Assembly (NCBI RefSeq): GCF_007997015.1 | Contig: NZ_VOSM01000005.1 | Location: forward strand, 310,001-374,000 | DNA: 64,000 nucleotides | Reading direction: 5' to 3' | Origin: Lujinxingia vulgaris | Lineage (GTDB): Bacteria; Myxococcota_A; Bradymonadia; Bradymonadales; Bradymonadaceae | In this document: piece after piece, positions 25,211 through 35,341 of the stretch | How positions within the stretch are numbered: the stretch's first letter is position 1 | Layout: each line of letters begins with the position of its first letter | Made by a program: the position numbers and the translations under genes | The notes under the pieces: model-generated | Seen by the model: the letters and a program-made list of their open reading frames with translations, nothing else | Databases searched by the model: none | Told to the model about the DNA's origin: nothing

Positions 25211-27231
25211 TGATAATCTCCTGGCTCAGCAAGGCCGTGAAATTCTAGAATATTTAATATGTTAACCTCCCAAACACTACGTGAGGTATTATTTCTCCCC
25301 ATAATATTACCCTCCCATCCAGGGTACGTAGCCCCCCCATCGCTCACATATCTATCACCTAGGCCCAGCAGATGACCTACCTCATGTGCGAACGTATCCT
25401 CCGGTACTCTTGTCCCTATCTCCATTTCGCCATCTATAACACGCGCAATCACATCATGTTCACCACTAGTGTCAATCGCCCGTGCATCACGTATTACATG
25501 AACCTGATGACCGCTACGGCGCCAAAATGGCTTTTTATGCATGTGCCCCCTAACTTCAGTCGTAACATTATATCTACCAAACTGACCTGACCACATTTCG
25601 GATGCCGTTTGTGTAAGCCGATCAACTAACCTTTGTGTAACCCAAGGAGGAGAATGGTGCGAGTAAAAATATAGATCGAGCGTTATGGTGATATTATTTC
25701 CATCCCTTGAAACTTCGGGCCTTGATTCTCGATTCTCTGCTTTAGATTCATGATAAGATGGAAGCCCTGGACGATAATTGGCTCCATCCCAAGGGCCTCC
25801 CCAGGGCCCAAGTGGACGCACATCCCCAAAATTCGATCCACCTAGCTCCGGCTCTGGCCACTGTTCTTCATTTTCAGTTAAACCTACCGAATCGCCCCCG
25901 AATCCAAAAAGTTCTTTTATCCACGACCACAACCCTTTCCTTCCAGCATCCCCCATCCCCTCCGACGCCATCCCACTCGGATCCCACCGATTCACCGGAT
26001 CAAACGCCGCATACCCGTACACATCAAACGAATCCACATACCACAGCGGGTCCGGGCTCATAAACTGGCCGAAACGCGGCGAGTACCAGCGGGCGCCGAA
26101 GCGGTAGAGTCCGGTGGTGGTGGAGCGGAAGGCGCCGGTAAACCCGAAGTGCGGCAGGCTGCCGATGTGGCAGGGCGTCTCGGCCAGGTTGCGCTCCGAG
26201 CAATCCTCCGTGTCATCGGGGGCGCGGGCGCTGATACGCCCCTCGGGATCGTATTCGGCGTATTCGGAGATGCGTAGCTCGTCCTCGTTCCAGACGCCGA
26301 TGATGGATTGCAGGGCGTCGGTGAGAGTAAATACCAGGTCGAAGTTAGAATCCGCCGTGCGGGCCGCAATCATCTGCTGTTGCAGCGGCCCCCAGAAATA
26401 CTCGCCGCGCAATTCAAGCTGATCGCCGCCCGCGCTCTGGCTTGCGGCGCCTCGCCATTGCTCGACGACTTTTTCGCCATCGAGAATAAGGAAGTCGATC
26501 GTAGAACCACTCGAATCATTGCGGTTGATGGTGGCGACGAGCCTTCCGGCAAAATCGTAAAGGTAGCTCTCGGCGTACTTCTGTCCATTTCGATGTACCG
26601 AGGTCAGTTGCTGCCACTGATCATACTCAAAGGAGAACCCTCCAAGCTCGGCGATGAAGCCCCGATCCTCGTACTTCACGGGTTCGGTAACCCCGCTTCC
26701 AAAATCGAGATTGAATGCGATGGCGCGGCCATCCGCTGTACGGTTCGCGTCATGAACGAAGTTCTGGGTGTTAAAGGTCGTGTCCCAGGCGGTCACAGAT
26801 CCATGGACGCCACGCGTATAGTCCACCTCAAACGTTGACGCAGCCCGTATCATGGGATTGAGGGAGTTGCGCTCTTCCACAAAATTGGCGAGGTGACCAC
26901 GCGTGTCGTACTTAAACTGCTGGTTGTTAAATGAGGGCGCAGCTCTCGGAACGGACGTCGGGAATTTGTAGCTAACCCAACGCTCCATCAATCGTCCCGC
27001 GTTATCCCGAATGTACTTCGCGTCCAGCAGCGTATCCGAGCATGTCGACTGCCCTTGGCAGTAGTCATCCACGAAAGAGGGTTCCCCCATCGACAGCGAA
27101 GACGCTCCAAAGAATATCTGAGCTTCAAGCTCACCAAAATCATTGAATGCCCGACGCTCATTGAATGGGCTCTGGTCTTGCACACGGCACGCGGCGCCCC
27201 CATTTCCATTTACATCCGCCTCCCCCAACAA
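25207..27231 (-). CDS. Rhs-family protein fragment with C-terminal metzincin-like metallopeptidase toxin domain
   Basis: 674 residues in the open frame. Residues 1-370 are YD/RHS-type repeat sequence (FEYDQWQQLTSVHRNGQKY, YLYDFAGRLVATINRND). The RHS-associated core is at about 372-395 (GLYRFGARWYSPRFGQFMSPDP). After the core the sequence becomes AT-richer and unrelated to the repeats. The last 150 residues hold HEVGHLLGLGD at about 613-624, fitting the HExxHxxGxxD zinc motif, and NIMG at about 640, a likely Met-turn. So the tip is probably a zinc protease toxin. The 5' end is odd: the frame opens with TTG codons directly at the katG terminator, with no signal peptide or ribosome-binding site. 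The gene therefore looks truncated at its N-terminus. Confidence 0.85.
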   Translation of the reverse strand: MLGEADVNGNGGAACRVQDQSPFNERRAFNDFGELEAQIFFGASSLSMGEPSFVDDYCQGQSTCSDTLLDAKYIRDNAGRLMERWVSYKFPTSVPRAAPSFNNQQFKYDTRGHLANFVEERNSLNPMIRAASTFEVDYTRGVHGSVTAWDTTFNTQNFVHDANRTADGRAIAFNLDFGSGVTEPVKYEDRGFIAELGGFSFEYDQWQQLTSVHRNGQKYAESYLYDFAGRLVATINRNDSSGSTIDFLILDGEKVVEQWRGAASQSAGGDQLELRGEYFWGPLQQQMIAARTADSNFDLVFTLTDALQSIIGVWNEDELRISEYAEYDPEGRISARAPDDTEDCSERNLAETPCHIGSLPHFGFTGAFRSTTTGLYRFGARWYSPRFGQFMSPDPLWYVDSFDVYGYAAFDPVNRWDPSGMASEGMGDAGRKGLWSWIKELFGFGGDSVGLTENEEQWPEPELGGSNFGDVRPLGPWGGPWDGANYRPGLPSYHESKAENRESRPEVSRDGNNITITLDLYFYSHHSPPWVTQRLVDRLTQTASEMWSGQFGRYNVTTEVRGHMHKKPFWRRSGHQVHVIRDARAIDTSGEHDVIARVIDGEMEIGTRVPEDTFAHEVGHLLGLGDRYVSDGGATYPGWEGNIMGRNNTSRSVWEVNILNILEFHGLAEPGDYQ

Positions 27232-27263
27232 AAAACCCCTCGCCGCGGATGCGGCGAGGGGTT
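27230..27263 (-). terminator. Rho-independent terminator of katG
   Basis: On the minus strand, AAACCCCTCGCCGC pairs with GCGGCGAGGGGTTT and is followed by a T run. It lies about 65 bases after the katG stop and directly adjoins the beginning of the rhs frame. Confidence 0.9.
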
Positions 27264-27328
27264 TGGCGATCAGGCCCGAAGTCCTGATGCTATGCGGGTC
27301 GAAGGGGCATCACCCCTCCGACTCACAC

Positions 27329-29620
<2,292 letters not shown>

Positions 29621-29648
29621 TTAAACACGCGTCGTGCATAAGACAAAG

Positions 29649-29682
29649 ATATTGTAGATATACCTCCCATAACCTCAGGTTA
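29649..29682 (+). promoter_or_regulatory. Candidate OxyR operator between katG and oxyR
   Basis: Two dyads sit in line. ATATTGTAGATAT at 29649-29661 and TAACCTCAGGTTA at 29670-29682 (perfect 6-bp arms) have centres about 21 bases apart. This roughly fits the OxyR pattern of two ATAG-type dyads about two helical turns apart. It ends five bases before the oxyR start, so it may serve autorepression as well as katG activation. Confidence 0.5.
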
Positions 29683-29687
29683 ATAAG

Positions 29688-30677
29688 ATGCTGCCCACCC
29701 TTCGCCAACTCGAGTACATCGTGGCTCTGGCAGACAGCGGACAATTCGTGGAAGCAGCCCGCGTATGTTCGGTCAGCCAGCCCGCACTTAGCAAGCAGAT
29801 CCGGGAAGTGGAGGAGCTCCTGGGCGTGGAGCTCTTCGAGCGGGCGCGCCCGCGGGTGCTCTTGACGGGGGCTGGCGAGGAGGTTGTGGCGCGGGCGAGG
29901 AGGTTGTTGCTGGAGGCGAAGGAGCTGGTGGGCGCGGCGCGGGCGTATGCCGGCGCGCGCCAGGGCACGGTGCGCCTGGGGGTGATCCCTACCATCGCGC
30001 CCTACGGGCTGCCCGGTCTGCTGGCGAAGTTTCGCAGGCTCTACCCCGAGGTGGCCTTTGCCATCGAGGAGCTGCAGACCGACGATCTTTTAAGGGAGCT
30101 GCGCCTGGGGGCGATCGACCTGGGGTTACTCGCCCGCCCCTTTGAGGATCAGGGGTTGAGCGGGCCGGACCTGATCGTGGAGCCCTTTGTGCTGGTGGCG
30201 CCGGCGGGCCATCCGCTGAGCGCGCCGGAGCGCATCGCCACCGACGAGATTGCCGGGGCGAGTCTGATTTTGATGCAGGATGGCCACTGTTTGAGGGATC
30301 AGGCGATGGATGTGTGTCGGCTGGCGGGAAGCCCGCCGGCGACCACGGTGACCGCGGCCAGCGTCGCGACGCTCGTGCGGATGGTGGAGAGCGGGCTGGG
30401 CGCCACGCTCTTGCCGGCCAGCGCGCTGAGCGCGGAGGTGCGCCCGGGCCAGGATCTGGTCGCGCGCAGCTTTGGCGACGACCCGCCCGGGCGCACGCTG
30501 ACGCTGCAGTGGCGCGCCTCATCGCCGGCGCAGGAGTGGTACACCGAGCTTGGCGAGGTGCTGCGGGAACATTACCTGAGCCTCAACGCCACAATGCCCG
30601 AGGTCGGAGGACCGCGCCCGGTGCTGCGATCCTTAAGGTCGACGCAGGGAGCAACGCCGCGGCCCTCCGACGCTTAA
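29688..30677 (+). CDS. oxyR: Peroxide-sensing LysR-type regulator
   Basis: 329 residues. The N-terminal winged helix-turn-helix reads LRQLEYIVALADSGQFVEAARVCSVSQPALSKQIREVEE. The C-terminal effector domain contains GHCLRDQAMDVCRLAG, with Cys201 and Cys210 spaced exactly as Cys199 and Cys208 of E. coli OxyR, which form the redox disulfide. TVTAASVATLVRMVESGLGATLLPASAL also matches OxyR. It is divergent from katG with a 154-base shared control region. Upstream of the ATG there is only a weak AGG, lying within the operator dyad. The last 30 residues, beyond the family's normal end, are an Arg/Pro-rich tail. Confidence 0.93.
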   Translation: MLPTLRQLEYIVALADSGQFVEAARVCSVSQPALSKQIREVEELLGVELFERARPRVLLTGAGEEVVARARRLLLEAKELVGAARAYAGARQGTVRLGVIPTIAPYGLPGLLAKFRRLYPEVAFAIEELQTDDLLRELRLGAIDLGLLARPFEDQGLSGPDLIVEPFVLVAPAGHPLSAPERIATDEIAGASLILMQDGHCLRDQAMDVCRLAGSPPATTVTAASVATLVRMVESGLGATLLPASALSAEVRPGQDLVARSFGDDPPGRTLTLQWRASSPAQEWYTELGEVLREHYLSLNATMPEVGGPRPVLRSLRSTQGATPRPSDA

Positions 30678-30734
30678 GCGTCGGGCCACCTCCTCTTTCG
30701 GCTTCACTCCTCACGCCCCGCTCCTGCCCCGGCC

Positions 30735-31490
30735 TCAGCGGGCGCTGCGCTGCAGGCAATGCGCGTTGCGCTCCACCAGGTCCGGGCGGCGGTGCAGCCA
30801 CTCCAACACCCGCCGGCAGTCCACGATGTCGCCGGGGCGGTAGAGGGCGTCGTAGATCTCGCGCAAGAGCGCATAATCTTCGGGGTAGTCCATCGTGAGC
30901 CGAAAGTCCGAGCAGAGCGCCGGGTCGGGCTTGAGGTAGTCGACCGGGTAGACCTGGGGCCGCTCCTTGATAAAGAGCGTGACGTGCTCGCGCTCTTCGG
31001 GGCGCATCGCCAGCAGGTGGGCATCGACCAGCGCGCTCACCCGGTACGCCTCACTGCCAAAGCCTAAGGTGAGGCCGGTGCGGGCAAAATGGCCGTCGAC
31101 GCCGATCGCGTCACTCTGCAGAAGATGTGTGAGCATGCGCTCAAGATGCTCCACGCAGATCAGCGGCGTGTCGCCCGTGATGCGCACCACGACCTCAGCC
31201 TCGGTCTGGGCAAGCGCCAGATAAAAGCGGCTGAGCACGTCATCGCGCGAGCCCCGAAAGAGGCGCACCCCGGGGGTGTTCAGCCAGCTGACCAGCGCTT
31301 CGATCGGGTCGTCGTCTGTGCGGTCGCTTGTGGCGATGATGATCTCATCGATCTGCGAGACCCGCTTGAGGCGCTCGATGATGTGCCAGAGGGCCGGTCG
31401 CCCGGCCAGGGGCATCAGCACCTTCCCCGGGAGCCGCTCCGAGCTCATCCTCGCCTGGACCACTGCCACCACTTTTGCTCGCTCCGTCAT
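30735..31490 (-). CDS. SpsF-like cytidylyltransferase-family protein
   Basis: 251 residues. The N-terminus VVAVVQARMSSERLPGKVLMPLAGRPALWHIIERL is the hallmark of the SpsF/CMP-sugar nucleotidyltransferase branch. ITGDTPLI holds the metal-binding Asp, and LTMDYPEDYALLREIY is the conserved C-terminal motif. These proteins activate or modify surface sugars such as nonulosonic acids. It is last in a minus-strand glycan cluster, 89 bases after the NeuB-like gene. The exact sugar substrate cannot be given. Confidence 0.87.
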   Translation of the reverse strand: MTERAKVVAVVQARMSSERLPGKVLMPLAGRPALWHIIERLKRVSQIDEIIIATSDRTDDDPIEALVSWLNTPGVRLFRGSRDDVLSRFYLALAQTEAEVVVRITGDTPLICVEHLERMLTHLLQSDAIGVDGHFARTGLTLGFGSEAYRVSALVDAHLLAMRPEEREHVTLFIKERPQVYPVDYLKPDPALCSDFRLTMDYPEDYALLREIYDALYRPGDIVDCRRVLEWLHRRPDLVERNAHCLQRSAR

Positions 31491-31579
31491 TGTCGCCCCC
31501 CTGCCCCTTGCCCCTGAAATGATGTCAGAACCTCCGCCTTCGCCGACCCGGCCCCCCCGACCAGGTCGGCGCGCTTCGT

Positions 31580-32305
31580 TTAGCCCGGCACGCCGCCCAC
31601 GGCGGGTTGATCGCCGCTCAAGCCCCTGGCGAGCCGGCTGAGCGGTCGGCCCAGATCCACCAGCTGTCGGAGCTCGGAGGGTGTGGCGCTTAAGATGTGG
31701 TCGCGGTGCACCCCGCGGATGGTCTTGTCGAGGGTGAAGTGCTTTTCGACAAATTGCGCGCCGCGCGCGATCGCCAGCAGGCAGCCCTCAATGCCGTGCA
31801 TGTGGTCGCTGTAGCCGTAGTACCCCTCGGGCTCAAAGCGCTCGGGCAGCCCCTCCAGATGCGCCGGGTAGGTGGGGTAATGCGAGCGGCAGAAGATGTA
31901 ACGCAGCTTGTCGGTGGGCGGCCCAAAGGGCAGCTCCTCGCCAGTCCACCAGCCGAGCGAGATGTAGGTCTCGCGCCCCTGCTCCAGCACCCGCTCCACA
32001 AGCTCCGGCTTATCGACGACGGTGCGCGAGGCGATCTTGTAGCGACGCGGATTAAGCGGGCGCGCAAGCTCCAGGGCCTCCTCGTTGATGATCGAGGCCA
32101 TGAAGTCGATCTCCCACCACTCGCACCAACGCTTGAGCTGCATGGCCATATCGGGGTTGATATGGTTGAGCTCCCCGGGCTGGTCGCGCCAGCCAAACTG
32201 AAACTTGGCCACATCGGCCCCGGAGAGCTTCGCCTGGCGGATCAGCTCGTAGGCCAGGTCGAAGTTCCCCTCATGGTTGAGTCCTATCTCGGCGACAAAA
32301 AGCAT
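31580..32305 (-). CDS. NeuB-like N-acetylneuraminate synthase-family protein, short form
   Basis: 241 residues. It starts FVAEIGLNHEGNFDLAYELIRQAKLSGADVAKFQ, the characteristic opening of NeuB/SpsE sialic-acid synthases, which condense phosphoenolpyruvate with an N-acylated sugar. GYSDHMHGIEGCLLAIARGAQFVEKHFTLDK is the conserved barrel segment with the metal His residues. The usual C-terminal SAF (antifreeze-like) domain is absent, so the protein is about 100 residues shorter than typical NeuB. AGGGGAGGG precedes the ATG. It lies with a GT2-NeuA fusion and an SpsF-like protein, so a nonulosonic-acid-like pathway is likely; activity without SAF is uncertain. Confidence 0.85.
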   Translation of the reverse strand: MLFVAEIGLNHEGNFDLAYELIRQAKLSGADVAKFQFGWRDQPGELNHINPDMAMQLKRWCEWWEIDFMASIINEEALELARPLNPRRYKIASRTVVDKPELVERVLEQGRETYISLGWWTGEELPFGPPTDKLRYIFCRSHYPTYPAHLEGLPERFEPEGYYGYSDHMHGIEGCLLAIARGAQFVEKHFTLDKTIRGVHRDHILSATPSELRQLVDLGRPLSRLARGLSGDQPAVGGVPG

Positions 32306-32370
32306 GGTTTCCCTCCCCTTAAAGGCGCCTCACAAGCAGCGCATAACCTGTTGATTCTCAAATCACTTCT

Positions 32371-32531
32371 TACGCCCTGGGCCGATGTTGATGTCGCTGG
32401 ATGCGAGATTGAGAGTGACGCGGGCAAGGCGCAAAACGCAGGCGATGCTGAAAGCATCGTCGAGGCTTTGCAACGCAGCACGCGGTGCACTCAATGCAGC
32501 AGACGCGACCTCAACGAGAGCTCATGGCGTA
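32371..32531. repeat. Long palindromic MITE-like repeat, copy 1
   Basis: The ends TACGCCCTGGGCC... and its near-complement ...GAGCTCATGGCGTA fold the whole 161 bases into one imperfect hairpin with core GATGCTGAAAGCATC. It is clearly homologous to the copy at 37514-37684; for example GAGAGTGACGCGGGCAAGGC is identical in both. It fills the gap between the GT2-NeuA gene, whose stop codon it touches, and the NeuB-like gene. Confidence 0.88.
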
Positions 32532-33947
32532 CTATTCAGCAGCAGCCGTGGGCGGCTCCTGCCGGTCTTCGTTGTCTTCGCGCAGCAGGCGATCGAGCAT
32601 CCAGCGATCAAAATCGCTCTTAAGCTGAAAACTCTCCCGCCAGGGCATCACCACATGCGAGATGCTCTTGCCGTGGTAATCGTCCGGGCGGATCGCGTCG
32701 CGCCATACCGCGGTGATGGCGCCGTTAAAGACGTAGAGCCCCTCGCGCTCCAGGCGCAGCTTACGCATCATCGCGGGGTTGAGGGGCTCCAGGCCGTCGG
32801 CGCCATGCTGAAAGTGCATGTCGAAGTCTTCGTAAACGCTGATCACGCTGTCGGCGTCGTAAAGCACCAGAGTGTCGAGCGCCTTGGTGATATGTTCGGC
32901 GCGACGCAGCGGGCTGTGGGCGCTGAGCACCACCACCACATCGGCAAAAAGGTCGTGGTCAGTCTCCAGACGCGTGACGGCGTCGTACACAACCTCCGAG
33001 AGCTTGCGGTCGGCCTCCGAGAGCGCGGAGGGGCGCAGCATCGCCGGGATGTCGCGCATGGTGCAGTGCTCCACCACCCGCGGGCAGTCGGTGGTGACCC
33101 AGATTTCATCAAAACGCCCGCTGGCCCGCGCCGCCTCCAGGGTGTGGTCGATGAGCGGGCGGCCGCCGACCTCCTTCAAGACCACGTCCGGCATGCTCTT
33201 GTAGGTGTTTTTGGCGGGCACAATCCCCACCACCCGCGGCTTGACCGCTCCTTCGAGCTTCTCGGCCAGGGAGCGTTTGATCTGGCGACGCGCGGTGAGC
33301 AGGCGATCCTCATTACGGCTGAGCGACTCAGGGTGCTGGCGGTAGAAAAAGAGGGGCGTGGCCACCCCCTCCACCGCATAATGCCGGGAGACCTTGAGCC
33401 AGAGCTCATAGCCATCCTGCGCGTTGTGGCGCTCGTCGTAGCCGCCCAGCGCCTTGAGCACCCGGCGGCGGACCATCGTGCAGGCCCCGTGCGCCGGCAG
33501 GTCGAGCAGGCGCGCCTCGCTGCCGGGGAGCTTGCGTTGCTCCACCCCCAGAAAACGCCCCTCGGCGTCGACATAGAAGTAGTTGGGGTAGACCAGCGCC
33601 ACCTCCGCGCGGCGCTCCATGCGCTCGCTCATCACCAGCAGCGCCGACTCATCGAGCCAGTCGTCGGCGTCCAGGCGCATGATGTACTTACCGCGGGCCA
33701 TTTCCAGCACGCGGTTGGCGTTGCGCTGCAGGCCCTGCGCCTCCTCGTGGCGCAGCACACGAATGCGCTGCGGATCCTGCTCCTGATAACGCTGGCAGAT
33801 CTCCGGCGTCTCATCGCTGGAGGCATCATCGACGATGATCAGCTCCCAGTTTTGCAGGCTCTGCGCCAGTACACTCTCGACGGCCTGCTCCAGATAACGC
33901 CCGTAGTTATGGCAGGTGATATATACGCTGACTAACGGCCTCTCCAT
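32532..33947 (-). CDS. GT2 glycosyltransferase fused to a NeuA-like cytidylyltransferase
   Basis: 471 residues in two enzymatic halves. Residues of about 5-235 are a GT2 glycosyltransferase: LVSVYITCHNYGRYLEQAVESVLAQ, IIVDDASSDET, and the metal-binding DADD in GKYIMRLDADDWL. Residues of about 250-471 resemble CMP-sugar synthetases (VVGIVPAKN..., GGRPLIDHTLEAARASGRFDEIWVTTDC, LSAHSPLRRAEHI). The usual P-A-R-x-G-S-K-x-x-P nucleotide loop reads PAKNTYKSMPD instead. I chose the ATG at 33947 because the GT2 fold starts there, giving a 16-base overlap with the upstream membrane-protein gene. The longer open frame inside that gene has no homology. A single protein may thus activate and transfer a surface sugar. 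Confidence 0.87.
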   Translation of the reverse strand: MERPLVSVYITCHNYGRYLEQAVESVLAQSLQNWELIIVDDASSDETPEICQRYQEQDPQRIRVLRHEEAQGLQRNANRVLEMARGKYIMRLDADDWLDESALLVMSERMERRAEVALVYPNYFYVDAEGRFLGVEQRKLPGSEARLLDLPAHGACTMVRRRVLKALGGYDERHNAQDGYELWLKVSRHYAVEGVATPLFFYRQHPESLSRNEDRLLTARRQIKRSLAEKLEGAVKPRVVGIVPAKNTYKSMPDVVLKEVGGRPLIDHTLEAARASGRFDEIWVTTDCPRVVEHCTMRDIPAMLRPSALSEADRKLSEVVYDAVTRLETDHDLFADVVVVLSAHSPLRRAEHITKALDTLVLYDADSVISVYEDFDMHFQHGADGLEPLNPAMMRKLRLEREGLYVFNGAITAVWRDAIRPDDYHGKSISHVVMPWRESFQLKSDFDRWMLDRLLREDNEDRQEPPTAAAE

Positions 33948-35341
33948 CTCGCCCCCCTGCGAAAATCTTCGGTGAAGTAGGCAAATGTGCGCGTGCGTGC
34001 CTTCGATGTGGGCTCGGCAAAGGACGCGCCGCCGGTCCCCTGGCCTCCCATCAGGCCGGCGCGCAGCCGCCAGGGGCGCGCGCTCAAGATCAGGAGCACC
34101 AGCAGGTACATCGGCATCATGGGCACCCGGTAGCGCGAGAGGGTGCCCAGGTTGGTGGTCGCAAGCCCCACGCCCAGGCCGAAGAGCAGCACAAAGACCA
34201 CGCAAAAGATCAGCGGCGGTGAGCTGCGCAGCACCCGCCACGCCCCCCTCGCCCCCAGTACCCATAAGATGCGCACCCAGAGCAAAAGCACCAGCGTGGT
34301 CTCCACCGCGTTGATGGCCGCCACCGCGTTATGGGCCTCAAAGATAAAGGGCCGAAAAAGCGAGGCCGAGATCGCCAGCGGCGCAAAGGCCAGCTGCCCC
34401 CCCAGGCTGGTCGTGGTGCCGTCGCCGATGCTGTACGAGGAGCCCCCCTGGATGCGTTCGCCCTGGTACTGCAGGTTGGCCGTCTCCTCAGCCAGTGAGT
34501 CCAGGGAGTACTGCGGAAAGATCTGCCCCAGGCCGATCATACCGCCCACACACATCGCCCCTAAGATCGCGATCTGAAAGGGCTTTTTGGCAATCGCAAC
34601 CGTACCATGCGTGGCCATCGCGCGCCGCCAGTACCACCAGAGCGCGGCGGCAGCCACCATCGGAAAGAGGATGTAGCTCTTGACCAGGGCCACGGCCACC
34701 GCACCGGCGGCCAGCCATAAAATCCCCCAGCCCTTGCCGCGGCGGCCCAGCAGGCGGTGCAGCCCGTAGATCATCCACCCTAAGCCCCCCATCGCCACCG
34801 CCTCCTTAACGACCCCGCTCGTCCAGAAGACCGCCGAGGGCACCAGCAGCGTGGCCACCATCACCTGCAGGCGCAGCTCGCGGCCGAAATGCGCGCTGAA
34901 GGTGCGGTACATCGCCAGCTGCCCGCTGAACGCCACAAAGCTCAAGATCAGCCCGCAGCCAAACATCGAAGAGCCCGTCAGAATCAGCAAAAACGCCGTG
35001 ATGCCGATCATCGTGGTCGTCGACGTCCCCTCCTGCCCGAAGACCTCAATGGGGATCTCGGCGGGCTGCTGGAAGATCAGGCGCAGCACCTCCGGGCCCC
35101 AGCGCAGCGGGTCGACGCGAATGTAGTCGGCCAGCGCCTCGCCATAGCCGTAATAGACCTCCATATCGCCGCGGCCGAAGAACTCGTAGGTGAGCACGAT
35201 CAGCACAAAGGCAGCGATGACGTGCGCCCAGAAGCTCATCCACACAAAGCGGCGATCCTCGCCAGGGAGCCGGGTCTGGCCCACAAAGAGGGCGAAGACG
35301 CCGGTGAAGATCAGGATGGTGCAGGCAAAAACCTCATTCAT
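33932..35341 (-). CDS. Polytopic membrane protein, polysaccharide polymerase-like (Wzy/EpsG type)
   Basis: 469 residues with about ten to twelve hydrophobic helices, beginning VFACTILIFTGVFALFVG and ending YRVPMMPMYLLVLLILSARPW. A sizeable extracytoplasmic loop lies near residues 285-325 (FPQYSLDSLAEETANLQYQ...). I recognise no firm family. Topology and its place between asparagine synthase and glycosyltransferase genes point to a polysaccharide polymerase or EpsG-like protein (inference). Its ATG overlaps the stop of the upstream asparagine synthase gene (ATGA). The C-terminal tail of about 35 residues is Arg-rich and cytoplasmic. Confidence 0.75.
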   Translation of the reverse strand: MNEVFACTILIFTGVFALFVGQTRLPGEDRRFVWMSFWAHVIAAFVLIVLTYEFFGRGDMEVYYGYGEALADYIRVDPLRWGPEVLRLIFQQPAEIPIEVFGQEGTSTTTMIGITAFLLILTGSSMFGCGLILSFVAFSGQLAMYRTFSAHFGRELRLQVMVATLLVPSAVFWTSGVVKEAVAMGGLGWMIYGLHRLLGRRGKGWGILWLAAGAVAVALVKSYILFPMVAAAALWWYWRRAMATHGTVAIAKKPFQIAILGAMCVGGMIGLGQIFPQYSLDSLAEETANLQYQGERIQGGSSYSIGDGTTTSLGGQLAFAPLAISASLFRPFIFEAHNAVAAINAVETTLVLLLWVRILWVLGARGAWRVLRSSPPLIFCVVFVLLFGLGVGLATTNLGTLSRYRVPMMPMYLLVLLILSARPWRLRAGLMGGQGTGGASFAEPTSKARTRTFAYFTEDFRRGARWRGR

